From Persicaria tinctoria (Eukaryota > Streptophyta > Magnoliopsida > Caryophyllales > Polygonaceae): a stretch of DNA of 64,000 bases. The stretch is from positions 14,407,001-14,471,000 of the forward strand of contig JBANSL010000019.1 in NCBI GenBank assembly GCA_037127255.1. The letters run 5' to 3'. Below are positions 31,696 through 42,415 of the stretch, one piece after another. The notes under the pieces are model-generated. The model worked only from the letters and a program-made list of their open reading frames with translations. It was not told the origin of the DNA and searched no databases. Positions within the stretch are counted from its first letter, which is position 1, and every line of letters begins with the position of its first letter. The position numbers and the translations under genes were made by a program.

Positions 31696-33610
31696 TAGGC
31701 GTGAGTACCTGTTGAAACCGAACTAAAACCGGTACAAAATCAGAAAAATAAGAACCGAAATAATTTAAATATTCAAACTGATAACCGGACCGGTAACAGT
31801 AAACCGGCCCGGAATATAAAAAGTTGATTCGGAACCGGATATAAAAAATTATATTTCATCATCAATGGAACTTTTTGTATGTAAATCTGTATTATTAATA
31901 ACATCATAGGTGCTACAAAAACAAAGTATCAAATGAGTTTAGCAATTTAAGCCAACAAATAAGTGTAATGTCAATATATATCATAGCATATTAGAAGACT
32001 GTGTATAACAAGCAGCAGCTAGCAATTTATATATAACCGATAATATATATAATGAGTAATTAGGTGACAAAAATTTACCATTCTCCATACACTCCGGTCA
32101 CATCATCAACCGTAATTTCCTCAATATCAAATGGAGCATTCGCTCACATCATCAAGTGTTTTTTTTAATAGCAAGTTAAGAAATTCAGTTATCTAGACAA
32201 GCCTAGAGAACCGAGAGACCGGATAAGTCGGTGGATGGACTAATCATTATGTACAACGGAAGCAACCGGACTAACCATCATGTACAACGAAAGCAAATAA
32301 CAGAAGCAAGTGACAGAAATAAAATAACAGAAGCAAATGACATAAAATAAAAAACAAGGAATGTACAAGCCATCCTAAACTGCGAACACAAGCGACAAAG
32401 AAGAACGAAACGATCAGTCAAAGGGACAACGCACACAGCGAACTCTGGGGACCAGCGTACACCTCAGATTATGGACTCAAAGAGCCGTCAGATGTCGATC
32501 GCACATCCACGACGTCATCGAACATGACACATCAACCATCGCTCACAAGAAGTCTGCAACACAACAAGAATAGCACAGTTCACTAACCCGCAATACAACC
32601 ACAAACCACACCAATGTACAATCAAACCCCAAGACCTCATCTCAACCCTCAAGGACGATAATAAAATTGTGGGCGGCTACCACAAGGATAAGCCTAACAG
32701 AGGCGATAAAAAACAAGGCAAGGAAAAGAAACAAGGCAGAGATGAACCAGAAAGCGACTGAAAGAGCGGACTACAACAAATAAAAGGTTGATGGCACAGG
32801 AGGATTAAAAGGAAGGGATTAAGGCCAGCAGATGGAAATCGTAAATCAAAGACGAAAGAAGCGTTCGAACAACGCAAAAACCCAAGACCGCAGCAACCAA
32901 AGACAGGAGGGCGGGGGCCGGAGAGAGGGCGGAGCCGATGGTGTCCCTTTGGAGTCCGGAAACAAGGGTGGAACATAGAAGGACCGCCAGAGCACCAGCA
33001 GGCGAGGGGGAGGAGCAGGTGACGGGGGCCAAAGTAGATGGCGTCGGAGGCAGGGCCAGAGGGGGCTGACGGGGCGACAGTTCCTTACAGGAGGTCGGAG
33101 AGAGACGAAGTAGATAGGAGAACAACGAAAGAGCCGAGGGCAGCGGAACCAAGGAAGGCGGTGGCTGCAGCAGCAACCGAGGTCGGCAGAGGCCAAACTC
33201 TGGGTTAATAGCGGTGGTGGCGCGGGAAGGGGGGTGAGGACGAACCATGATGGAGGTGGCTTGCCGTCGAGAGCAAGAAGAGGTCGGGGAGTGGTGGCGG
33301 GATGCCGGTGAAGGCAAAGACCAAGGATGGGAGGGCCATGGGTGGCGGCGGCGACGGCTAGAGAAGTGCTCTCAAAGGAGAGCGTTTCAAACCTGGACAT
33401 CATCAAGTGTAATTCAACGTTAAATAGATTGAATAGTATTTTTCTTACAAAAGTAAAATTTTCGGTTCTCACCGGTTTAAACCAATAAACCGTTGGTTAT
33501 TACCGGAACTAAACCAGAACCAAAATTCAACAAAATTATCAACTGAAAACCGATCTGGAATATCCGATTCAGTTGTAAGACCGGTTCTACCGGTCTTATT
33601 ACCCACGGCT
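31696..33610. mobile_element. hAT-like element with ACCGG subterminal repeats, interrupted
   Basis: The left end TAGGCGTGAGTA and the right end, inverted, AGCCGTGGGTA are imperfect terminal inverted repeats. Both subterminal regions are dense in AACCGG/CCGGTT words, a common design in plant hAT relatives. No transposase and no clear 8-bp target duplication were found, so the superfamily is an inference. A 1237-bp retroposon (32160-33396) is nested inside. Confidence 0.5.
32160..33396 (-). mobile_element. 1237-bp non-autonomous retroposon, 14-bp TSD
   Basis: Bounded by a perfect 14-bp direct repeat, ACATCATCAAGTGT, at 32146-32159 and 33397-33410. A short poly(T) run (32160-32166) on the left is the poly(A) tail of an element on the minus strand. 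These are the marks of L1-type target-primed insertion. The 5' half (33396 down to about 32800, minus strand) is GC-rich and translates to Pro/Ser/Leu-rich frames without domains; the 3' half is non-coding. No reverse transcriptase is present. It may be an internally deleted LINE or another transcript moved by LINE machinery. Confidence 0.8.
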
Positions 33611-35028
33611 TGTGCGATTTTTAAATTAATACCGGACATAAGCTTCAACAATGAATATTCTTTATAAAAATTGGCATAATAATATGCAGCACAAGTACCT
33701 CGGAGTATAATTAGTTGTCTCTAACATAGCAAGAGGAGGAGGAGCTAACACCTTGTTGCAAGTATTCTCGTCCATCATACCTTCAACAATAATTGCAAGA
33801 ATAAGTAATTTATGTTACAACAATATCTACAAAACATATAATCACATAAAGGTCTTTACTTAAATATATACATACCGAATAATAGCAATTATATAACATA
33901 TGCACATCAGAAATAGCTAAAAACTTTACAGTGCTAATGGTTTAATTTTCTTTAACATAAGTAAGCACTATATCTACAAACTTTAAAATGGTAGAGTTGT
34001 TTTCTTCAAACGCGGAAGATATTACAAAATGTAGAGCACACACTAAATCAACATTGTAGTAACTTGATGGAACTACTTAGACAAAACACATCTGTGTCAA
34101 ATGAAACTACTTGGACAAAACACGTCTATTTATCAAAAGGGCACTATATGCATGTGATGCATTAAAAAGCATTGTCTAGTACTCGTCTACTTGTTTTTCT
34201 TCATATGATATTTTAGCCAAGCCAACCTATCACTGTTTGAACAAAGGAACATGAATCCTTGACGGCAGCGAAGCAAAATTCATCTGAACCACACTCAAGT
34301 AACCCCTCATCAATCATCATGTAGAGAATATTGTAAGCCTCTTGTATTTATGGAACTCGATCAAGAACATGAGGTGGATGAGCAACAGGAGTCAGGGGTG
34401 GTGTCACAATATTGCCGATTGAGCAAATATTTTCAGTCAGTGTATTCTTCCACTTTCCCTCCTCTCGAAGCTCCAAAACAACATCTTGGAACCCCATGTC
34501 CATGGAACCGCTTATAGTTTGAATTTTCCTACATAAGTGTAACAAAATTTCATGGAATAAATTAGGTTATGCCATCATCATTAACCTGATGTAATCACTA
34601 TATGAAACAGAATAGCATACCCATATTTTCATATCCCACCATTCATCATCATTAACAAGCCTTTCAGTCGCAGGGTCCCAACCAACACCCGTAGATTCTT
34701 TCAAGCGACACCAACACTGGTACCGTTTTTTCATCATCTCCATACAGTTACGCTAAACTTGAACCGTAACGTTTTTACATGTAAGCTCCTGAAATCGTGT
34801 AATAATCTTTGCCAACCTAAATTATTGCTTTCGGGCATGGGCAGAAAGATATTCACCACAAAGTTGCAATAAAACCATAGTAGTATTCTTATCCCAAGAA
34901 AAACTTATTGCACGCCCACCCTTCTTGGTTGGTTTACCCCAGTAACTGGATCAGTTGAAAAGGGTCCAATCTCATTTCCTTTAGTGGGATGTATTGATCG
35001 AAAAAGAATTGGGTCGAACTCTCTTAAT
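33611..35028. other. Intergenic, no gene recognised
   Basis: AT-rich sequence. Minus-strand pieces near 34348-34900 (for example LREEGKWKNTLTENI) may be remnants of an old transposon-related frame, but no family could be assigned. Confidence 0.35.
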
Positions 35029-35200
35029 TAGGGATGGCAATTCGTCGGGTGGTGGGTGGATGGACCCCTATTTCACCCGACCCACCATGGGTGACCCATT
35101 TCCCCACCCATCACCCACCCATATCCACTTCACTCATATCCATCGGGTGATCGGGTGAAATGGGTGAAATATGGGTGAAATGTGGGTGATTTTCCCTAAA
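35029..35200. mobile_element. Partial hAT-like end (TAGGGATGGCAA)
   Basis: TAGGGATGGCAA at 35029 is followed by repeated GGGTGATGGGTGG / CACCCATCACCCACC words, a typical hAT-type terminus with subterminal repeats. The partner end was not found. Confidence 0.5.
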
Positions 35201-35411
35201 TGCATGTAATTGAATTCCAATCAATTTGGTACAAAAAAACAGTGTATAAAATATAATAATCTTACACATTTAAGTCTTAAATAAGTCTTAAAAATATACA
35301 ATAAGTCTTAAACACATATCATAAGTCTAAAACATAAAGAAAATAAGTAGTCCGACTTGAATGCGAATCGCCTTGGATGAACATCAACCACTAGACCACT
35401 ATAGGTAAGCT

Positions 35412-35637
35412 TAGGGGTGGGCACAAATCCCGCAAATCCCGGTTCCGTTCCGCTCTCGTCCCGATCCCGGTGGGATTTGGAAAAAAAATAATGAATCCCG
35501 TCCCGGTCCCGTCACACAAAAATTATGCGAGACGGGACGCGGGACGAAGATTTCTTATCCCGCAAATCTTGTCCCGTCCCGCATATATATAATATATATT
35601 ATATTATGCGGGACGGGACGCGGGACGAAGATTTCTT
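35412..35637. mobile_element. Partial hAT-like relic (TAGGGGTGGGC family)
   Basis: Starts TAGGGGTGGGC and shares AATCCCGGTGGGATTT, the GTCCCGGTCCCGTCAC block and GGGACGGGACGCGGGACG with the relic at 21260-21906. Its right end is truncated and abuts the LINE ORF1 relic. Confidence 0.6.
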
Positions 35638-35639
35638 GG

Positions 35640-36560
35640 ACCCTCTTGATTTAGATTTGGAAAGATGTATATCATTAGGAGCGCCAACCGTAACATGAGA
35701 TGCACTAGCACTGAACACGTGCGGATGCTTCTGTGTAGATCCTCCATCCACTTGGTGAAGGCTTGTTGGTTGATCTTGATTCGGTTGCTTGGGTTGCATC
35801 GTTGAAGCTTGTAGAGTCGGCGTTGATGAAGATGCCACAGTGTTTGGTCCAGAAAATTGCAGTCAAATTGGACGATTTCTCCGATCCATCGTCATCCATC
35901 TACCATGACTTTCGGTCTCCACCATCCCCTTGTCATGGTGTTCAACAGATTCCATTGCATCAGTGGAGTTGCCTTTAGAAGAGTGTTGCCCTAGCGATGC
36001 GTTGGTATTAGCAGTCGAGCAAGCTAATATTAAGTGCCTATATCTTCCACGAGTAGGGCATATCAATTGCAAGCCCTCGTACACTATTTCTAGTCTCTCA
36101 CCATTGACATACATAATTCCGGTAAGTGGTTTGGTCAGATCAAGCACTACACAAACCCATGCATAACGTCACCTAGTTGCACATAGTGCTCGAATCAACT
36201 TTAATTGGAGTGCCCAACACAGAAGCAATCCGCCATAATACATTTTCCTCATAGAATACAAAGATAGACCCGAGATCCAGACCCAAGCATTGATAGTCTT
36301 GATAGTGTATATTTTGGGATTAAAAGAACGATCCCACTTAGCAACTGCAATATAGTGACCAAGAATGGTCCAAGGATCTCTTGTTAAGGCAAGAAGAAAA
36401 TCAGATTCCAAATTGAAGCGCACTACAAAGAAATGGCGGGCCACATCTAAAATTGTCATCTGCCCCATCGGGTTCCAAAGTTGCCTAAGACATTGATCCA
36501 AAACCGCAAAGGAGATTTTTCGACCAAAAACCTTAATTACCACAAAGTCTTACCACAAAG
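35640..36560 (-). pseudogene. LINE (L1-type) ORF1 relic with DUF4283 domain
   Basis: Minus-strand translation gives KVFGRKISF, LRQLWNPMGQM, HFFVVRFNLESDFLLAL, DPWTILGHYIAVAKW and WVWISGLSLYSM. These match the DUF4283 domain at the start of plant LINE ORF1 (Gag-like) proteins. A frame change near 36170 leads to YAWVCVVLDLTKPLTG and then CPTRGRYRHLILAC, a decayed CCHC zinc knuckle that has lost a Cys and a His/Gly. The remaining sequence to about 35640 is low-similarity ORF1 tail. ORF2 (endonuclease and RT) is absent; the left side runs into hAT DNA. Confidence 0.75.
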
Positions 36561-37843
36561 TTTTGCCTAAGACATCTAAGTTCCTAGGCATGACTGAAAT
36601 CCAACAGATAATTGACCTAGTGAGAATTTTTAGCCTTATAGGGATATTCTTAATTAATATTCCATTTGCTTTTGCTGTGCGATTTACTCATCTTATGCAA
36701 TTACCTCTTAGTATTGACATGGTTATATATTTTTTAGGCCAATTATATACATGTTCACTGCTTATAAGTTTCATATGATAGATTGAGGCACTTTTTAGCC
36801 ACATTTATCCATATCCACCCTACGTTATACCTCTGCTTGAAGCAAATTTTGAGCCTCTAGCCTTTTTTATTTGAAAGCTCCACAAAATATAATATATCCC
36901 TAGCTGATAATAAGCCTGACCCGTCCGAAAATTAGAATTAGAGTTGGTTATGGTGTTGCCTTGTCGATTGAAAGAAGGTGTACATGAGGATTCAAAAGAA
37001 CATCTTGTCCACCGATGGAGGATCCATCGAGGGTGGAGTCACTAATGGAGGATCTAACGCGTAGGTAAGCAGGGTTCAGAATACAGGTAAAATAACTACG
37101 TGGGATTTGACGTCTCTTCCCCGGGGAGATACGTAGGCAATTGGGAAATCGATTCAAGTTCTTGATCCCCTTTTTCCCCAAGTCAATTTAACCCAATTTT
37201 TTATTCATTATGGGAATTTCCAACAAATATTTAAACAGAACGGGTTTTTCACGAAGTCTGCCTTTTTTTTGTCGAAAAAATGACCCAACTCGTAGAACTC
37301 AGTGGGTCAACTCCGTTTTCACAAATTCCTTAACCCGGCGAGTCGATCCGGCAACCCTTCAATCCGTCGAATGACCCGAACCCGTCGACCAGTAGAATTC
37401 TCGAAATAGAGTTCGAGTCGCCTCTCCCCGACTCCTGACCTGAAGGATCGAACCCGCCGACCTAATGAGTCCGACCCGTAGCCACATCTTGAGAACATGG
37501 AAGAAAACGAGTTCTGGTTTGTTTCATATTGTAGCCTAACAAATGGAATAATTGTGTGTTGTACTAATTAAATATCCCCCCCTGTTAAGTGAAAGAATGA
37601 GACCCACCAGAGTCTAGAAAGTTAGACTTAGAATAGTGCACATGCTTTCTTTCTCTTGTTGAATGGGCTCCATTAGTTAGGCCCGTATAACTAATTTTTT
37701 TTTACACAAGTCCATTTACATATGAGATCCTTAATTTTTGAAGGCCCTGTGCATGGTCCACTTTGCATTTGCATATGATAAGATCTATGCTATACAAGTT
37801 GATCACCTACGTGGCTAGTGGCTACCCCTTCCTAACCCCAACC

Positions 37844-38422
37844 TAGGGGCGGAGCTAGCGGGTGCTTGGGGTTGCTCGAGCACCCCGACCGGAAAAAAAT
37901 ACATAATTTTTTTATATATATTTAGTATTATGTATTTTTAAGGTAATATAAACTCTTTAAATGATATTTGAAAGAAGAGTGCTATCTAGTTCAAGTGATA
38001 AAAAATGAAAGGAAGTTAGGAAGGAAAATCAAAAGGTTTTAGGTTCAAGTCTCAAGTCCTTCACTTTTTATTTGTTTTACTATATCATTAATTTTTCTTG
38101 ATTTCTCTCTATATTTTTTGTTTCTATCAGCTATTTCATTAAAAAATTGCATATTTATGTTTACATTATGAATTTAATCTTTTATTTCAATATTTTTTTT
38201 AAAGTAATTCTTCGTGATTTTTTCTACATTTTTTGTTTCTCTTATAGTATATTTTTTTTTTGTTACTCCCAACTATTTAAATACAAAAAATTAATTAAAA
38301 AATCACAATTTTAGTGTTTTGTCAATATATTTTTTTTAAATCTTCAAAATAAGTATACACACCAAAAAAAAATCACAAAATTTTTTAGCACCCCTTTGAC
38401 GGAAATCCTGGTTCCGCCACTG
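37844..38422. mobile_element. 579-bp hAT-like non-autonomous element
   Basis: Ends TAGGGGCGGAGCTAG and, inverted, CAGTGGCGGAACCAG (11 of 15 matching). It is flanked by 8-bp direct repeats CCCCAACC and CTCCTACC (6 of 8). The other copy of the host repeat (near 22170) lacks it. The interior is AT-rich with no transposase. Confidence 0.75.
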
Positions 38423-38586
38423 CTCCTACCTGTCTAGGGCCAGGCACTTGCAAAGTGAGAGCGTGTTTTAGAACATTTATGTGAAGATAAGTGATTATCA
38501 GGTATAAGTTGGGCACATAAAACCAACCCAATAACATCTTCGATGATGATACACTTACGCAGAGTAGGAATGGGGAGCATCAAGTC

Positions 38587-39265
38587 CAGGGCCGGACCTA
38601 ACATTTTTAATGTCTGAGGCGATATTTCAAAATAGGCACTTTACTATTTTCAATAATAACAAAATCTACCCTAGCCTATTGAAATCAAAATTTATTTATA
38701 TTGCAAAAAAGTGAGATAAATAACCCTAGCCTATTGAAATCAAAATTTATTTATATTGAAATTATTGTTATTTTATGACTTTTACTCATTTTTTTTTTAG
38801 AAACATATTTTTATTATTTTTAAAAATATTTTTTACAAATGTATATGAATTATCAAATACGTAGTACAACATTATTGTAATTTATTAAAAAATAATAATA
38901 ATTTCAATATAAATAAGTATTGTGAAGCTTATTCACGGTACGGCCGTATGGGTGATTTTTTTATGACAATTGAGAGGTGTATAAATAATCCATACAATGC
39001 CAATTGTTATGACATGTCATGTAATAGAGTATTACTGTATTGGTATATATAGGATAGCCGATTAGGAATATGGTTGGGGGATCGTATAAGTGCCTACCCA
39101 TGGGGCCTTAACATGTTCCTTCCTCCCCTGATTTTGGGTCTCAGGAATGAGGGCTTTTTTTTAAGATTGTGGGCCTGAGGAATGTGACCTTTTTTTTAAT
39201 ATATAAAAGGTATGGGCCCTCTTAAGGAATATGGGCCTGTTGGGCCTCGTCTCTAGTCCGACTCT
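38587..39265. mobile_element. Probable hAT-like element in dispersed repeat
   Basis: The left end CAGGGCCGGACCT and the inverted right end CAGAGTCGGACTA are related. The plus copy of the host repeat is continuous across this point, so this is an insertion. A clean target duplication was not found. An internal direct repeat (CCTAGCCTATTGAAATCAAAA) occurs twice near 38670-38750. Non-coding. Confidence 0.55.
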
Positions 39266-39359
39266 GATGATTCAAATCCAATAGTTAAGGTCCAAATTGT
39301 TCAGTTAAATAAGTCCAAAGGTTCAAGGGTCCAATAGGTCAGTCCGTAACAATTTCGGC

Positions 39360-40462
39360 ATTTAAAATATTTTAACAACCCAATTATTCAAAATTTAACC
39401 AATTTAAATGCCAAAACTTAACATAAAAAAAATATCCACACAATGATTCTCAATAAAATAAGGAAATAGAATAACTCATAAAATAATATCATTAAACAAC
39501 TAAATAAATCATAAAGAAATCAACAATTCAAGGAATCATTTAATATTACTCATAACATTAAAACAATAGAATTAAACAATTAGACCGACACTTAAAATCA
39601 TATTCTTAAATATCTTATAAATTTATAATAATAATTTAATACTCAGAAGATTTAAAAATAACATTTAAAATAGTAATTTCAAAATTAAATTAAATCATAA
39701 TTAGATAAACAACAATTTATATGATAGCAAACAACAATTAAAACACTAAGATAATAAATCTGGCCGGCCCAACGCAAAGGAAACCAGAGGCCCAAATCCC
39801 ATTCCGGATCCAATAGCCCAGCCCCAACCCAATCTCAGATTTTAAAAGGAGTGAACCGGTCGGATATTAAAGAGACGGGAAATCGGACCGGTTTAAAGGA
39901 AAAAGAAAAAGGGAAGGGAGAATCGGGCCAGTCGGACCCGTCTCTCACCTCTGCTGCTCTGTTCGAACGGAAACGGAAGGGAAGTAGAGCAGGGCTTTGC
40001 CGGAGCTCTCCCTCGCCTTATAATGGAATTAAAGGAGAGGGAGAAAGGGGCTCACTGAGGATTCGAATTCTTCGCCGGAAAAATGCTCGTCGGGCTCGAT
40101 TCGGCTTCTTCGAAGGTGGATCGATGCCGAAATGGTCTTGGACGAAAGAAAGGGTCATAAAGGAGAGTCTCTGTATATGCATATGCTTTGTTTTATATGC
40201 AATCTATTTCAAGTGCCTCAACTAGTTTATGGAGATATGGATTAAGAAAATCCAATTGTCGTGCACGATCAGCTACAGATCTGACAATTAACTTCCATTG
40301 CCATTTCAATTCAACTTTATTTGAATGTTTTTAGGATGATTCATTTACACATATGAAAATGCAGTTGAATCGAAATGTTCAACTCATAATTCATATTTAT
40401 TTATTACAAAACATAAAAAAAAACAACCAAATGAACCCTGGCCTTGACCAATCGAGGACTGT
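39360..40462. other. Intergenic, 3' flank of the GDSL gene
   Basis: AT-rich to 39740, then a GC-richer stretch. The frame at 39851-40225 begins at GTG, lacks a recognisable domain and is not called. The part next to 40463 includes the 3' untranslated region of the minus-strand GDSL gene. Confidence 0.45.
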
Positions 40463-41706
40463 TTAGCCGAAAATGAGGCTTGCGCCTTGTTCTGCCACTT
40501 CCGAGGCGATGATATCGTTTTTCCTCTTGGAGGGGGGAACACTGTCCCAGAAAACATATTCTGAGGCATTTGTACACGTCCCTACGGAGAGTGGATTGCA
40601 TAGCCAAGACGTGGTCTCGATCAGTCCTGTCCCGCAACATCCCCTTCTTGTTTCTGTGAAATCTGCATTGTGTACATACACATGAATCTGTAAGATTAAT
40701 CTTATAATGTTCAATGGATATAAATGGTGCACCAATAGGAAAGGTTTTACTTACCATGGGCTGTGGGGTTCTGGATGACATTGTACAGAGGAGTGTATAT
40801 GTCCAATAGCATGATATTCAGTCCGGGCAACCGGACTTGTAACCGTTCTATTGTCGCATTCATCCTCGCGTTAAACTCGAGTGCATCATTATTCTTCGCC
40901 TCGATACACTCGGGCTTGCCAAACCCGAACAGGGTTATCACTAGTGGCAAGCAGCCGAGTGGAGGGAGTGATGCTACCCCGATTTTCCTTGCACCGGATC
41001 GATACAAGTCCTGCAATGTTGGCAATTTCATGTGAGCAAACCAATACTAGATCTCTGCCCGGATTGAAACAATTAGACATGGAATTTAATTTAAAACACG
41101 CACCTTGATGAATCGGGAAAAGAGGAACGCCGAATATTGGGAAGGAGTTTGGAACAGGTTCAGGAGAGGGTCTATGTAGTAGTTCAGAACAAAATCGCTA
41201 CTACCCGCACCGACTATAAACAAAGTGTCGTTGCGGATGACCCTCGCCCTAGCCGTACCAACGACTCCAGCCAGGCTTCGGTGGAACTTCCTGTAATTTT
41301 CCAACTGTTGCGACAGTGGAATTGCGTGCTACAAAAAAACTGTGTTAGAATCATAGGCGTCAAAAAATTGGCTAACATATGTGCACTTCAAACAAATGTT
41401 AACAACTTACATTCAGGAAGGACGTCTGGTTATCGTATCCAGACGCAGCTGAAGCGAAATTGGTGCCGTTGATGGGAAACTGTCTCGTCGTCATAGACCG
41501 ACGTGACAGGTTCAGGTAGGGCGGTGGGTAGCTGGCAAATCCAACCTCCTCCGCTGCATTTCAACACTTTGATCGTTAATCATAGAGAAAGAAAGATGAA
41601 TTTTACAAACTACCTATCCTATCTAAAATAATGGATGAGATGTTATCATACTTACCAATAAAATCAATGGCAAGTTTGCCATTGCAGAACCTCCCGGTAG
41701 GGGTAT

Positions 41707-41711
41707 GGTTG
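41707..41711. repeat. Target-site duplication, left copy
   Basis: GGTTG, identical to 46540-46544. It flanks the copia element in exon 1 of the GDSL gene and marks a 5-bp staggered integration. Confidence 0.9.
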
Positions 41712-42399
41712 TGTTGTGCCGGGAAGCAAGGGCACGTCAGACACACCCCTTTAACACACACGAATCGGGATAGACAAGAACTGTAAACCAGAGAGCCAAA
41801 CTCAAGCAACCCAAACCAACAATCAGACACAAACAGAAGATAAAATAACCAAGCACAAAGAACACCAGATTTACGTGGAAACCCCAAAACGGGGAAAAAA
41901 CCACGGGAGACGGAAACTTCCACTATCAACAATAACAAGTGGGTACAATCTTCCCTAGACAAAGCTAGAGGCATACAACATCATCAAGCATCAACAAGCT
42001 TGGACAAATCTCCAATTTCATCACCCAATTGGTGGAAATCAACAACAACCCAAGAAAGAACACAAGCAAAGGGGATCTGAGATTGGAGGCTCAAAACGAC
42101 GATCCAACCGTACAAAATGAAGCCTATGATGAGGTGAACAACATACCAGAAAATCGTCCCAATCGGAGGTCGTTTGGTCGTCGATCGGGGCACTTCAAAA
42201 TGGGCTGAACAAGGGCATACGGGATTCCTCTCCAAGCTCTCTCTTTTCTCCCTTTCTCACTCTTTGTTTTCTCTCTCTTACTTTCCCAAATGAAAAGGCA
42301 TCCCCTTTTATAAAGGAGGTAGGGTAAAACTTCACATGGTAAAAACCATATGATAAATAGTCCATTGGACTCTTCCCCATATAGGAGGGAAACCCAACA
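41712..42399 (-). repeat. Copia 3' LTR, full length (688 bp)
   Basis: On the minus strand it runs from TGTTGGGTTTCCC to CGGCACAACA, with 5-bp inverted ends TGTTG/CAACA. A polypurine tract (TTGAGGGGGAGCTA) precedes it. The last 110 bp match the short 5' LTR at 46430-46539 with two differences, so the insertion is young. Confidence 0.9.
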
Positions 42400-42400
42400 T

Positions 42401-42415
42401 AGCTCCCCCTCAATC
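42401..42415 (-). other. Polypurine tract of the copia element
   Basis: Minus strand TTGAGGGGGAGCTA, ending one base before the 3' LTR; primes plus-strand DNA synthesis in LTR elements. Confidence 0.8.

Larger units (their letters stand above)
36945..39350 (-). repeat. Dispersed repeat, inverted copy of 21965-23480
   Basis: Read on the minus strand it follows the plus copy in order, from GGACTGACCTATTGGAC near 39350 to CCTCATGTACACCTTCTTTC near 36980. It is longer because two DNA transposons (37844-38422 and about 38587-39265) are inserted. It lacks the hAT element found in the other copy. The two copies lie about 13 kb apart in inverted orientation. Confidence 0.75.

Noticed and set aside
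32677..33472. Long Pro/Ser/Leu-rich minus-strand frames
   Set aside because: Several overlapping frames are open because of GC-rich composition inside the 1237-bp retroposon; no domain or consistent codon pattern.
39851..40225. 124-codon charged frame
   Set aside because: Starts at GTG, no recognisable domain, and lies in a purine-rich stretch.
41712..41821. Reading the copia element as having true 110-bp LTRs
   Set aside because: The polypurine tract lies beside 42399, not beside 41821, so the genuine LTR is 688 bp and the short one is a deletion product.
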